A stretch of DNA of 64,000 nucleotides from Paenibacillaceae bacterium (lineage in GTDB: Bacteria; Bacillota; Bacilli; Paenibacillales; CANHGK01): contig CANHGK010000002.1 of assembly GCA_947460235.1 (NCBI GenBank), positions 124,001-188,000 of the forward strand, written 5' to 3'. Within the stretch, counting starts at the first letter, position 1; each line of letters opens with the position of its first letter. The notes under the pieces are model-generated. The model ran no database searches. It saw only the letters and a list, made by a program, of their open reading frames with translations, and had not been told where the DNA came from. This document shows, piece by piece, positions 39,183 through 48,479 of this stretch. The translations under genes and the position numbers were made by a program.

Positions 39183-39289
39183 GAGACTCGTGGTAAATTG
39201 AAGGCTGAAGTCGAGCCGTTTTTGAAGTTAGTAGTTGCAGTGCCATTTTGTAGTAGCGCTCCAAACTTTGAAAGGGGGTGAATCGACGC

Positions 39290-39364
39290 ATGATAAGGAA
39301 GAGCACTAAATCAGCAAGTGAGCTTAACAAAACCAATCTACCTCAAGGAGGAGAACAAAGAACT
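39290..39364 (+). promoter_or_regulatory. Upstream in-frame translation start of the S-layer gene
   Basis: A strong ribosome site, AAAGGGGGTG (39271-39280), precedes an ATG at 39290 that runs in frame for 25 codons (MIRKSTKSASELNKTNLPQ...) straight into the S-layer ATG at 39365. The latter has its own AAGGAGGAG (39345-39353). Two in-frame starts are known for the S-layer operon of Brevibacillus. The 25-residue lead would place a polar segment before the signal peptide. Confidence 0.5.
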
Positions 39365-42202
39365 ATGAAAAAGCAAATTTCAACGATTTTAGCAGGTTCC
39401 TTGCTCTTAGCAAGCATTTTGCCAGCAATGGCATTCGCGGCAGAGCCGACAACACAAGAGAAATTCGACGCATTAAAAGCAAATGGTGTTATGTCAACGG
39501 CTAACTTTGACCAAGCAATGACTCGCGCTGAGTTCGCAGTAGTTATTTCCCGCTTGTTCAAATTAGCACCAGCTCCAGCAGCATACAGTGATGTACCAGC
39601 TACACATTGGGCAGCAGGTGCAATTGGCGCAGTATCAGCCTTGGGAATTATGCAAGGTAACGCTGGTAAATATAACCCAGCTGGTTCCGTAACGATTGAG
39701 CAAGTAGCAAAAGTTCTTGCAACAGCTAAACAATTCTCACCTCTTGATACTCCAGTAGCAGGTAAAGTTTCTGCATGGGCAAAAGGTTATGTTGCAGCAG
39801 CAATCGCAAGCGGCTACATACCGACTTCAAATGATTACACAGCTAAAGCAACTCGCGGAGCACTTGTAGAAGCGGCTTACAAAGTATGGCAATCACTTAC
39901 ACAAGTAGCTACATCAACTCCAGCTCCAACAGCAGCACCAACTGAAACACCTGCTCCAACAGCTACAGCTACATTAGCACCAACAGCTACACCTGCTCCA
40001 ACAGCTACAGCTGCTCCATCTGCTGCGCCGATTGCGGCTACAGTAAGTGTTAAAAGCACTAAAGTTATCGCAGTTGCTTTCAGTGGCGCTGTAGATAAAA
40101 CAAAAGTAACATTTGAAGTTAAATCAGGTAGCGTAATCTACAAACCGGCAGTTGCTTTCGCTGACGATTTGAAATCAGCTACATTGACAGCAGCTTCATT
40201 CTTCACAAAAGATCAAGATTACACAGTTACAGTTAAAGGTTTGGGCGCTGACCAATCTTCAACTGTAAAAGTTGCATCTGAAGTAGCAACTACACTTGCA
40301 TTGAAAACATCCATTATTGCTGATGGTTCAATTCAAGCAATTGAATTCGTTACAAACGATCAATATGGTGCAGCTTTAGGTAGCCAACCAGCTCAATCCG
40401 ATTACACATTTACTTTCTACGATGCTAAAGGCGCAAAACAAACGCTTACAGCTCCAAACAAATTTGATTTTGCTACAGCAAAAGTTGGCGACAAATATAC
40501 AGCTTATGTATTCAGCAAAACAAGTTCATTGTACGCTCAAATCACAGTTGAATTGAAAGCTGCTCCAGCACTTGGTTCATTCGCAATTGTTGCTCCAGTT
40601 TACAAAAATACATCTGATGATAAAGTAGCTACTCGTTTTGACGCAGCTACAGCTTACGCATATGTAGCAATTGCTGCTACAGAGAAAAATGATGGTTCCG
40701 CATTGGCTGCAACTTCAGTTGCTGGTGGCGTAGTTACAATTGCTGGAACAGCAATCAATGTATACTCAACTGATACAACTGTAGTTGATCCTGCAGCTAA
40801 TATCACAAGTGTAGATTCAGGTAAAGCATTGAAAATCACTACTAAAAAAGCTGGTTCAGCAAAATTGACGTTTATCTACAACGACAAAATTGTTACATTG
40901 GATGTTAAATCCGAAGCTCCAGCTACATTGAAATCCTTTAACTTGGTAGCTCCATCTGCAGGTTATGCTAATTCAGACTTAGCATTCACTTACACTGCTG
41001 CTGACCAATTCGGCACAGAAATCAAAGCTGCTGACGTAAATGGCAAAAACAACAATTATGTTGACTTCGCTAACACGCTTGTTCGTTATAGCGATGCTGA
41101 TGGCGGAAATATCGGTAACGGTTTAGCATTTGACGCTGTAACAGGCGCAGTTAAAATCTCCAAAACGTTCTTAACAAAAGCAGGTACAATCACTGTAACT
41201 CCAAAAATTGATGGTAAATATGCTTCAACAATTACAATCAAAATCAATGCTGCTTCAATCGCAACTACATTGGTTAAAGTTGATGGTTTGGTTTCCAACT
41301 ATGTAGTTAACGGTCAGTACACACTTGCTGCAGAAAAAGTAATCGTTCGTGACCAATATGGTAATGAATCAAACTTGAAAGATCTTGGTTTAACAGCGCA
41401 ATTATTCTTCGATACAGACGCTAATGCGAAATACGCAGTAACTGGCGTAGGTATTACTGAAGCAAATTCAACTCCTCTAAATGAAGCTAACCCTGTAACA
41501 TTTACAGGTAAAGATTCAGTAACATCCAAAGTTAACATCAAAGTTGGTAACATCGTTGATGAAATCAACTTGACAACACTTGATGCAGATAAAGTTTCAA
41601 GCTATGCAATTGCAGCAGTTCCAACTTTGTATGCTAGCATTACAAATAATGCAGTTAGCCCTTGGGCTAAAGACTTGACGGTTACTGGTAAAGCAGCTGA
41701 TGGTTCCGTAGTAGCAATCCCTGCTAACCAACAATTTATCGTAGTATCCGGTAACACTTCAGTTGTTGGTGTTAAAACAACTGTAGGTAATCCACAAGTG
41801 TTGACAGTATTCGGTTTGTCCGCTGGTTCAACAACTGTAACTGTTAAGTTGAATGGTAAAGATGTTGCTTCAACAACAGTAACAACTTCCAAAGAAGACA
41901 AAAAATTAACAACAGTTGGATTTGCAGCTGATAAATACACTGTTGCAATTACCGGTGCATACCCTAACCAAACTTGGAATACTTTGGACCTCGGTACAGT
42001 ATTGAGCAAAAAAGACCAATATGGCGTTACAATTGTAACAAATGGTGCATATAGCATCAGCGATACAACTGTAGCAACAATTGACCAAAGTGGTTTTATT
42101 ACAGCAGTTGGTGAAGGTACAGTAACAGTTGCTTATGTTGCTGACTCCGGTTTAACTGCAACTACTACTGTAGTAGTTCCAGCTAAAAACGTAGCTCCTT
42201 AA
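39365..42202 (+). CDS. Major S-layer protein with N-terminal SLH domains
   Basis: 945 residues, no cysteine. A signal peptide (cleavage near AFA, residue 25) is followed by SLH motifs (about 27-180: AMTRAEFAVVISRLF, YSDVPATHWAAGAIGAV, ATRGALVEAAYKVW), a Pro/Thr/Ala linker (about 182-222) and then Ig-like (Big) domains in which the motif D-Q-(Y/F)-G recurs four times. It ends in a Big2-like module (TVATIDQSGFITAVGEGTVTV). A dedicated strong promoter, long leader, very strong terminator and Ala/Thr/Val/Lys-rich composition mark it as the probable main S-layer subunit, anchored on the polymer made by the tagO-tagA-csaB products. Confidence 0.92.
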   Translation: MKKQISTILAGSLLLASILPAMAFAAEPTTQEKFDALKANGVMSTANFDQAMTRAEFAVVISRLFKLAPAPAAYSDVPATHWAAGAIGAVSALGIMQGNAGKYNPAGSVTIEQVAKVLATAKQFSPLDTPVAGKVSAWAKGYVAAAIASGYIPTSNDYTAKATRGALVEAAYKVWQSLTQVATSTPAPTAAPTETPAPTATATLAPTATPAPTATAAPSAAPIAATVSVKSTKVIAVAFSGAVDKTKVTFEVKSGSVIYKPAVAFADDLKSATLTAASFFTKDQDYTVTVKGLGADQSSTVKVASEVATTLALKTSIIADGSIQAIEFVTNDQYGAALGSQPAQSDYTFTFYDAKGAKQTLTAPNKFDFATAKVGDKYTAYVFSKTSSLYAQITVELKAAPALGSFAIVAPVYKNTSDDKVATRFDAATAYAYVAIAATEKNDGSALAATSVAGGVVTIAGTAINVYSTDTTVVDPAANITSVDSGKALKITTKKAGSAKLTFIYNDKIVTLDVKSEAPATLKSFNLVAPSAGYANSDLAFTYTAADQFGTEIKAADVNGKNNNYVDFANTLVRYSDADGGNIGNGLAFDAVTGAVKISKTFLTKAGTITVTPKIDGKYASTITIKINAASIATTLVKVDGLVSNYVVNGQYTLAAEKVIVRDQYGNESNLKDLGLTAQLFFDTDANAKYAVTGVGITEANSTPLNEANPVTFTGKDSVTSKVNIKVGNIVDEINLTTLDADKVSSYAIAAVPTLYASITNNAVSPWAKDLTVTGKAADGSVVAIPANQQFIVVSGNTSVVGVKTTVGNPQVLTVFGLSAGSTTVTVKLNGKDVASTTVTTSKEDKKLTTVGFAADKYTVAITGAYPNQTWNTLDLGTVLSKKDQYGVTIVTNGAYSISDTTVATIDQSGFITAVGEGTVTVAYVADSGLTATTTVVVPAKNVAP
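39910..40035 (+). repeat. Pro/Thr/Ala linker with 42 bp direct repeat in the S-layer gene
   Basis: ACACCTGCTCCAACAGCTAC recurs at 39947 and 39989, 42 bp (14 codons) apart, within a low-complexity stretch coding for AP, TAT and TPAPT units. It joins the SLH anchor to the Ig-like domains and looks like a slippage-prone spacer. Confidence 0.75.
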
Positions 42203-42223
42203 TCCAATCAATAAAAGAAGTAG

Positions 42224-42260
42224 AGAGACCAGTGGTTCATCCACTGGTCTCTTTTTTTTC
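42224..42260 (+). terminator. Strong terminator of the S-layer gene
   Basis: A perfect 12 bp stem, AGAGACCAGTGG with CCACTGGTCTCT, around the loop TTCAT, followed by eight T. It is among the strongest terminators in the window. Confidence 0.96.
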
Positions 42261-42316
42261 CTTCTTCCTAAATGTAATGACATATCGTATAGTGGAAGTC
42301 GGGGGTGTTCGCTCTA

Positions 42317-43873
42317 ATGAAACAATCAATGATGAAATCGATCATAATTACAGCAATGATCACACTATGCGTTCCCAATTTTGTACAAGCAGTAACAATT
42401 TCAGCGCCTAGCATATGGACTACACTGAAGGCAGATGCGCATTTCGTCACAAGAAGTGAATTTGCTGTGATGGTTGCGCCATTACTATCAAATGTGAGTA
42501 CCAAGTCTATTAAATGTACAGATTGTAAGGTTAATAAATCCGTACTTTCGGCTATCGAAAAGTCGGTGAACATAGGTGCGCTCAAATTAATAGGCACAAA
42601 TTTTGAGCCATCGAAAACAATGTCGATGGAATCTGCCGGAATTGCTCTAGTAACCATTATTGGAAAAGAGAAGTTAAAATCCTTGGGTTCTCAGACGGAT
42701 CAATCAAATTGGATTTCAACCGCTACGGCACAATCATCGATTAAATTACTTAGAACACATGGAATTACAACTGCTGTTAGTGATTATCGAAAACCATTGA
42801 ATGCGTTGCAATTCAAGCAGTGGTTACAACAAGTTTTAACTGCATTAAATACTTCACCAGTAATAGCGAAACCAACACCTTTGCCAACACCGTTGATTGT
42901 AACGAATACAACTTCTCCAAGTGCACCTGGAGTGGGTGATGAGGCATTACCAACACCGGGTGTGGACATTGTTAATTACGATCCTAATTCAATAAAGCTT
43001 CATTCTAATTGGTTTCGTGCAAATGCGAGTCCTTTCCCAGTGAAACTCACAGATTCGACGTTAAGCGACGTATCTGTAATCGTAGTGCCTGATTCGAAGG
43101 ACCCACATATCGTTGTACTAAAGCCGACAGTTACATTGAATCCTGGTAAATATCAAATCGTAAACATAGATCCTAGTGCATCTTCGATGCCCGTTTCTTT
43201 TGAAATTGATATGCCCTATATTCAAAAAATACGTCTAGAAAAAACTCAAATTATGAAAACATCGAATTCAATTATCCCATTGCGATTTGAGGATCAATAC
43301 AGTCGAGAATATCATGTGAATTCAAATGATATTGGTATTGCAATTATTGATACTTCTACAAACCAAGCGTATTCCGAAAAGCCATATTATGATGAAACCG
43401 AGAAACGCTTTAGAGTTGATATGTCAGGCGGTAAAATTGGAGTTAACTATTGGATTAATGTAATTCATCGATCTGGACTGATGGCAAACGGGATGATAGA
43501 TGTTGTGAATCAAACAACAATCGATAACATTATCTTAAAATCGTTCAAAACATCCGTTTCTGATTCATCCGCACAAACGACCTTACAATTAAACGTGGTA
43601 AACAAAAGGTTAGCAGCAGAATCATTTACTCGAGTTACGATCAATTCAGATCAACAACTAACGATTAGCAACCCACTAAGCAATTTAACATATCGTGTAA
43701 AGTTCGATGGAATTGGTTTGATTACCGATGCTTCTATGCAAGATGATAAATTGATTGTAAAATATGCATTACCAGAAACACGGTCGACGATTGATGTTTC
43801 AATCCAAGCAGGAGCAGTTCAACTATTTAAAACGATTTATACCTTTCCAATAACGGAAGAGAAAAAACAATGA
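42317..43873 (+). CDS. Secreted protein with degenerate SLH-like N-terminus, unknown function
   Basis: 518 residues. Signal peptide (cleavage near VQA, residue 24). Residues about 30-190 resemble worn SLH repeats (HFVTRSEFAVMVAPLL, ESAGIALVTIIGKEKLKSL, KPLNALQFKQWLQQVL) with a CTDC pair near residue 70. A Pro/Thr-rich linker (TPLPTPLIV...) and beta-rich Ig-like segments follow. The layout parallels the preceding S-layer protein, so it may be a divergent paralogue or an accessory surface protein. ATG at 42317 behind GGGGGTG. Its stop overlaps the next ATG (ATGA), implying that the two proteins are made together. Confidence 0.75.
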   Translation: MKQSMMKSIIITAMITLCVPNFVQAVTISAPSIWTTLKADAHFVTRSEFAVMVAPLLSNVSTKSIKCTDCKVNKSVLSAIEKSVNIGALKLIGTNFEPSKTMSMESAGIALVTIIGKEKLKSLGSQTDQSNWISTATAQSSIKLLRTHGITTAVSDYRKPLNALQFKQWLQQVLTALNTSPVIAKPTPLPTPLIVTNTTSPSAPGVGDEALPTPGVDIVNYDPNSIKLHSNWFRANASPFPVKLTDSTLSDVSVIVVPDSKDPHIVVLKPTVTLNPGKYQIVNIDPSASSMPVSFEIDMPYIQKIRLEKTQIMKTSNSIIPLRFEDQYSREYHVNSNDIGIAIIDTSTNQAYSEKPYYDETEKRFRVDMSGGKIGVNYWINVIHRSGLMANGMIDVVNQTTIDNIILKSFKTSVSDSSAQTTLQLNVVNKRLAAESFTRVTINSDQQLTISNPLSNLTYRVKFDGIGLITDASMQDDKLIVKYALPETRSTIDVSIQAGAVQLFKTIYTFPITEEKKQ

Positions 43874-44499
43874 GAAAATTAATTATTATGTTTTTTGTAA
43901 TTGGTTGTGTCATTCTCGTTCAAGTTGGTTATGGAGAAACAAATCAACCACAACCAGGATCAGCAGATGATCCGTTAATTACAAAAGGTTATGTAGACCA
44001 ACAAATGACTTTGCAAATAAATTCGAAGACAGACCAAATCCGCACGGAACTAAATCAAATGATTTTGACGAATGTTACACAATCCGTTCAAACGGAAATA
44101 ACTAAGCAATCTCAGGATCAAGTTCTCAATTTTATTAATGAACAAATTGCGAAAAACACAACCTATCAATTAGTTTCAGTGCCACCTGGTCAAATTATTG
44201 TATTTAATGGCGGGGCAGAAGTGATTGTGCGTGCTGGAAAAGCAGTCATTGTAAGTCCTGACAAGAATGGAATTTCTGATTTAAGTGATGGAACAGACAA
44301 AGCACCGAATACTCTTGTATCCAATAATCATTTGTTGTTGTTTCCTCGAACAGGACGAGGCTTACAAATTGATTCAAATCAGAAATCAGTTACACCGATG
44401 CTCGTTCGAGGCACGTTTGAAATTCGCAATAGTTTAATATCTAGTACACCTGCACCTACGGCAACAACAATTCCCTCACCTGTCACGACAATTCAGTAA
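43870..44499 (+). CDS. Secreted protein with coiled coil and beta domain, unknown function
   Basis: 209 residues. Signal peptide (cleavage near GYG, residue 22), then GSADDPLITKGYVDQQM, a motif seen in uncharacterised secreted proteins of Firmicutes. A Gln/Thr-rich helical or coiled-coil stretch (about 45-95) and a compact beta domain follow (VSVPPGQIIVFNGGAEVIVRAGKAVIV...NHLLLFPRTGRGLQI), and then a Thr/Pro-rich tail. It is translationally coupled to the preceding gene, which suggests a joint role at the cell surface. I do not recognise a function. Confidence 0.75.
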   Translation: MRKLIIMFFVIGCVILVQVGYGETNQPQPGSADDPLITKGYVDQQMTLQINSKTDQIRTELNQMILTNVTQSVQTEITKQSQDQVLNFINEQIAKNTTYQLVSVPPGQIIVFNGGAEVIVRAGKAVIVSPDKNGISDLSDGTDKAPNTLVSNNHLLLFPRTGRGLQIDSNQKSVTPMLVRGTFEIRNSLISSTPAPTATTIPSPVTTIQ

Positions 44500-44506
44500 A
44501 CTAAAT

Positions 44507-44535
44507 TTGACTAGACAATAAATATTTCGTACCAT
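44507..44535 (+). promoter_or_regulatory. Sigma-A promoter candidate for metK
   Basis: TTGACT (44507-44512), 17 bp, TACCAT (44530-44535). The predicted leader is only about 35 nt and ends with TATAGGAGG before metK, so there is no room for an S-box riboswitch. Confidence 0.5.
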
Positions 44536-44573
44536 TGGCAAGGGAATTTCTATTTATAGGAGGTTTTTGAATC

Positions 44574-45791
44574 ATGGCATTAGTAGGATCAGGCAAACGA
44601 CTTTTTACTTCTGAGAGTGTAACTGAGGGACACCCAGATAAAATATGTGATCAAATTTCAGATGCAGTATTGGACGCGTTCTTGGAGAAAGATCCGAATG
44701 CACGTGTAGCGTGTGAAGTGTCAGTTACTACGGGGTTAGTCCTTGTGGCAGGGGAAATTAGTACAAGCAGTGATTTTGTTGATATTCCATCAATCGTTCG
44801 CCGCACTGTACAAGAAATCGGTTATAACCGCGCAAAATTCGGTTTTGATGGACAAACTTGTGCAGTATTAACTTCAATTGGTGAGCAATCAGCGGACATC
44901 GCATTAGGTGTCGACAAAGCGCTTGAAGCGCGTGAAGGCCAAATGAGTGATGCCGAAATCGATGCAATTGGTGCTGGCGATCAAGGATTAATGTTTGGAT
45001 TTGCTTGTAATGAAACACCTGAATTGATGCCATTACCGATCAGCATGGCACACCAATTGTCCCGTCGATTGGCAGAAGTTCGTAAGAATGGTTCGCTAGC
45101 ATATCTACGTCCAGACGGTAAAACGCAAGTAACTGTAGAATATTTTGACGGCAAACCGAAACGAATTGAAACAATCGTCATTTCAACACAACATGCAGAA
45201 GAAATTACACTCGAACAAATTAAACGAGATGTAATGGAATTCGTGATTAAACCTGTTGTTCAAGCAAGTTATATCGACGAAAATACAAACTTTTTCATCA
45301 ACCCAACAGGCCGTTTCGTGATCGGCGGTCCGCAAGGAGATGCAGGTTTGACTGGTCGTAAAATTATTGTTGATACGTACGGCGGTTACGCACGACATGG
45401 AGGGGGCGCATTCTCCGGTAAAGATCCTACGAAAGTAGACCGTTCCGGGGCATATGCAGCTCGTTACGTCGCGAAAAACATCGTTGCTGCTGGTCTTGCT
45501 GACCAATGTGAAGTTCAAGTTGCCTATGCAATTGGGGTTGCGCGTCCGGTTTCGATCAGCGTTAATACATTTGGGACTGGCGAAATTTCTGACCAACAAC
45601 TAGAAGCTTTGGTTAGTAAACATTTTGACTTGCGTCCTGCTGGTATCATTAAGACATTGGATTTGCGACGTCCGCTTTATCGCAAAACGGCAGCATATGG
45701 TCACTTCGGCCGCAATGACTTAGATCTCCCTTGGGAACGCACAGACAAAGCAGAAACACTTCGCAGCGAAGCATTAAGTTTGAAAGCATAA
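44574..45791 (+). CDS. metK: S-adenosylmethionine synthetase
   Basis: 405 residues. It makes S-adenosylmethionine from methionine and ATP in the cytoplasm. Signatures: [27 protein letters not shown] at the N-terminus, [12 protein letters not shown] and [23 protein letters not shown]. Ribosome site TATAGGAGG. It lies as a single gene between S-layer-associated genes and its own terminator. In B. subtilis metK is controlled by a SAM riboswitch, which is not seen here. Confidence 0.98.
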   Translation: MALVGSGKRLFTSESVTEGHPDKICDQISDAVLDAFLEKDPNARVACEVSVTTGLVLVAGEISTSSDFVDIPSIVRRTVQEIGYNRAKFGFDGQTCAVLTSIGEQSADIALGVDKALEAREGQMSDAEIDAIGAGDQGLMFGFACNETPELMPLPISMAHQLSRRLAEVRKNGSLAYLRPDGKTQVTVEYFDGKPKRIETIVISTQHAEEITLEQIKRDVMEFVIKPVVQASYIDENTNFFINPTGRFVIGGPQGDAGLTGRKIIVDTYGGYARHGGGAFSGKDPTKVDRSGAYAARYVAKNIVAAGLADQCEVQVAYAIGVARPVSISVNTFGTGEISDQQLEALVSKHFDLRPAGIIKTLDLRRPLYRKTAAYGHFGRNDLDLPWERTDKAETLRSEALSLKA

Positions 45792-45804
45792 TCGAATGAT
45801 CCAT

Positions 45805-45856
45805 AAGGCTGTCCAATAAGCAGGAAACAATAAACTGCAAAGTGGACAGCTTTTTT
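45805..45856 (+). terminator. Terminator of metK
   Basis: GCTGTCCA (45808-45815) pairs with TGGACAGC (45843-45850), extended by AA/TT pairs at the base, with an inner GCAG/CTGC stem. A run of six T follows. Confidence 0.88.
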
Positions 45857-45888
45857 ATAAGGCATAGAATTCTTCGGGGGAAAAGACG

Positions 45889-48444
45889 ATGAAACGTATC
45901 ATACTAACTGCTATTACTGCCCTGATGTTTAATGTTTTTAATACATATGGCTTTGCACATGAAGAAGATGAGACGGCGTTGCAATTAATAAGTATCAATG
46001 CACTCTCTGCAGGTGTTACCGAAAAAATGTATCGCTATCGGCCAGATGACATGAAACCAAATGAAACAGTACCGGTACATGTGATTGAAGCTAATTTGAA
46101 CGATGCGAACACAAAAGTAAAATTACTACTAGGTAAAAATAATCAAATGCCAATTAAACAAACGGTGAATTCAATGATAATTGGGTCCAATACCGTTGCA
46201 GCAGTTAATGGCGATTATTTTAACCCCAAAGGCGACGGTGCTGCCATTGGAGCACAGGTCCAAGATGGCAAAATGATAAGTTCGCCGTCACAACTTCTCG
46301 GCATGTACGCGTTTGGAGTAACCAAATCAAAACATGCGTTTATTGGACAATATGGATATAGTGGAACGATATTTGCGGCGGATGGTGAATCATTTCCGGT
46401 AAGCGGGAAAAATAAAGTGCCATACTGGACTGAACCTGCCAAAACGCATTCGCATACCGACACGATTCAATTGTATACATCGGATTGGAATTCGGTACAA
46501 CGGGGAAATGATGGGGTCTCCAATCCCTGTGAGGCATGGGTCGAGAAAGGTTCCGTTCAAAAAGTAGCATGCACAGTCATTCAGCAAATCCCGACACAAG
46601 ACGGGTTTATACTGCGTACATCGGGGGAAGCAGCGAAATGGTTGAAATTACATATTCATGAAGGTGACAATATTCAATTGACCGAGCAACTCGTGCCGCT
46701 TCAACCGCCGGATACACCACCTGCAGAAGAAATCGATACGTTAATAAGCGGACATACGTTACTCCTCAAAAATGGGCAAGCACTATCATTTACGCGCGAT
46801 GTATCTTCGATTGGCGGATCACGTGCCCGAACCGTTGTTGGGATGAATGCAACAAAGGATATGGTGTATTTGGTTGTCGTTTCAGGAAATGATAATCAAA
46901 AAGGCTTGTCGATGCACGGGTTGCAGGGGTTGTTACCACATTTAGGGTTAACAGATGCAATTAATTTGGATGGTGGGAGTTCTACGCAATTGATTGTTCG
47001 ACCATTAGGGGAAACGGCGACAATTTTACGAAATGAACCGGAATATGATCGGCCGCGCGCAGTCGTAAATGGACTTTCATTTTTGAATGTATCACCTGAC
47101 GGTACGAAAATTACACTTCGGGAAATGCCACCGTTTCAATGGATTGGTGAAACGCTGAAATTGCAACAACCTGCATATGACGATTATTTCAATCCAATTG
47201 ATACCACCAAAAATGGACATTGGATTCAAAGTGATCAATTTTTATCGAAACTAACGTCTAGCGAGTGGACTCCGCAACAGTCTGGGGAAACGTTCATCAC
47301 CTGGAGAGCAGATCAACCTGACCTACTAAATAAAGGACTTGTACTAAATACGATCGGTTTTGATCATTTGACTCAAATGCGAATAGAAGTAACGATTGAT
47401 GATCAAGTCCCTGTAAAGATCGGTAATCTATTCGAACCACATTTATTTGGGGTGACAGACACACAAGTTGAGCGGGAAATTCCGCTCACGTTGTCGAAAT
47501 GGTCTTGTGAAGGCGTAACGCTGAAGTCAGATGAGACCGGAAAATTGATCGTGGATCAAATTTCAAATCAAATGATGAGTTGCGATTTTGATTATGACGG
47601 ATTTTCCGTAAGATGGGCACATCCAACGGAACAAAGCGTCTCGGCCATTAATTGGACAAAATCTGCCGACCGTAAACTTTTCGCGGGAAGTTGGACGACA
47701 CCTAAGAAGAAAATAAAGACAACAATAAAAGCTGCTACGATCAAAAGTCCAGATGCATCGAAACAAACGGTGCTTCAATTAACTGCAAATGCATCAGGTG
47801 TGAGTGGCACGTGGAATTTGCAATGGCCAAAACTCAAATCGCCAAAGGGAATGTCTTTTACAATTCCCACAATGGTTCAATATTCATATCAAAACCAAGA
47901 TAAATGGATCACGAAATCATTATCTGTAAAAGAAGTTTCTGAATTAAAAAAGGGTCCTTCGGAAAAATTGGAAATCAGTTCGATTCCAAAAAAACAAAAA
48001 CAAGTGCGTGTGAACATTGGTAATATTATATGGAGCGGATTTTCACCGATTAGTGAAACAGCTGCATTCAAGCAAACACTATCCGTCGGAAAAAAAGTGT
48101 CGGACATGGTGCGGCTTTGGGATGGCAAGTTGTTTGTAGATTTCAATGCGATAGCCATTGATTCGAGTGTGAATATTTTCCTCGACGCGCCGATGAAACG
48201 GATTCGGTGGGTATGGCCAACGCATACGGTTGATTGGTGGATTGATCGTAACGTGGTCATTCGAGATGGAAATAAGGAATATGTAAAAACCGTGCCGTTG
48301 GTGTGGAAAGGTTCTGGAACATCATCACGGCCGTTTATTGCGGCATCAGATTTAGTAAATGTTTTTGGGTATCAATTCGATTGGCAGAAAAAAAAGAATC
48401 AATTCATTTTGGAACGATTGCAAGGATTCGGCAATGGGGGGTAA
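45889..48444 (+). CDS. Secreted phosphodiester glycosidase (NAGPA domain) with C-terminal stalk-type domain
   Basis: 851 residues. The N-terminus is signal-like (about residues 1-22, GFAHE). Residues about 75-405 form a phosphodiester glycosidase (NAGPA-type) domain with AAVNGDYFNPKGDGAAIG, SRARTVVGMN, and LPHLGLTDAINLDGGSSTQLIVR. Such enzymes hydrolyse sugar-phosphodiester bonds, for instance in wall polymers or exopolysaccharide. A long beta-rich middle follows, and the final 60 residues (RPFIAASDLVNVFGYQFDWQ) resemble the copper amine oxidase N-terminal-like stalk module found on surface proteins. It stands alone behind the metK terminator. Confidence 0.82.
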   Translation: MKRIILTAITALMFNVFNTYGFAHEEDETALQLISINALSAGVTEKMYRYRPDDMKPNETVPVHVIEANLNDANTKVKLLLGKNNQMPIKQTVNSMIIGSNTVAAVNGDYFNPKGDGAAIGAQVQDGKMISSPSQLLGMYAFGVTKSKHAFIGQYGYSGTIFAADGESFPVSGKNKVPYWTEPAKTHSHTDTIQLYTSDWNSVQRGNDGVSNPCEAWVEKGSVQKVACTVIQQIPTQDGFILRTSGEAAKWLKLHIHEGDNIQLTEQLVPLQPPDTPPAEEIDTLISGHTLLLKNGQALSFTRDVSSIGGSRARTVVGMNATKDMVYLVVVSGNDNQKGLSMHGLQGLLPHLGLTDAINLDGGSSTQLIVRPLGETATILRNEPEYDRPRAVVNGLSFLNVSPDGTKITLREMPPFQWIGETLKLQQPAYDDYFNPIDTTKNGHWIQSDQFLSKLTSSEWTPQQSGETFITWRADQPDLLNKGLVLNTIGFDHLTQMRIEVTIDDQVPVKIGNLFEPHLFGVTDTQVEREIPLTLSKWSCEGVTLKSDETGKLIVDQISNQMMSCDFDYDGFSVRWAHPTEQSVSAINWTKSADRKLFAGSWTTPKKKIKTTIKAATIKSPDASKQTVLQLTANASGVSGTWNLQWPKLKSPKGMSFTIPTMVQYSYQNQDKWITKSLSVKEVSELKKGPSEKLEISSIPKKQKQVRVNIGNIIWSGFSPISETAAFKQTLSVGKKVSDMVRLWDGKLFVDFNAIAIDSSVNIFLDAPMKRIRWVWPTHTVDWWIDRNVVIRDGNKEYVKTVPLVWKGSGTSSRPFIAASDLVNVFGYQFDWQKKKNQFILERLQGFGNGG

Positions 48445-48479
48445 AATAAACCCATGCCAATGAACGGCGGTGAATCGAT

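Larger units (their letters stand above)
38997..39364 (+). other. 368 bp intergenic region: stem-loop, S-layer promoter and long leader
   Basis: No gene is seen here apart from the possible in-frame upstream start of the S-layer gene. TTTGCCCGG (39006-39014) pairs with CCGGGCAAA (39024-39032), a likely end signal of the giant SLH gene although the following T-run is poor. A strong promoter lies at 39154-39182, and roughly 180 nt of leader RNA would follow, with two ribosome binding sites. Confidence 0.7.

Noticed and set aside
39910-40035. Repeats in the S-layer gene as a possible CRISPR array
   Set aside because: The repeats are in frame and code for a Pro/Thr/Ala linker; there are no unique spacers of constant length.
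41602-42057. Long minus-strand ORFs within the S-layer gene (also 39877-40059, 36731-37060 and others)
   Set aside because: They are mirror images of strongly biased codons on the + strand, without ribosome sites or recognisable motifs.
44500-44573. SAM riboswitch before metK
   Set aside because: The gap is too short for the four-helix S-box and none of its conserved stems is visible.
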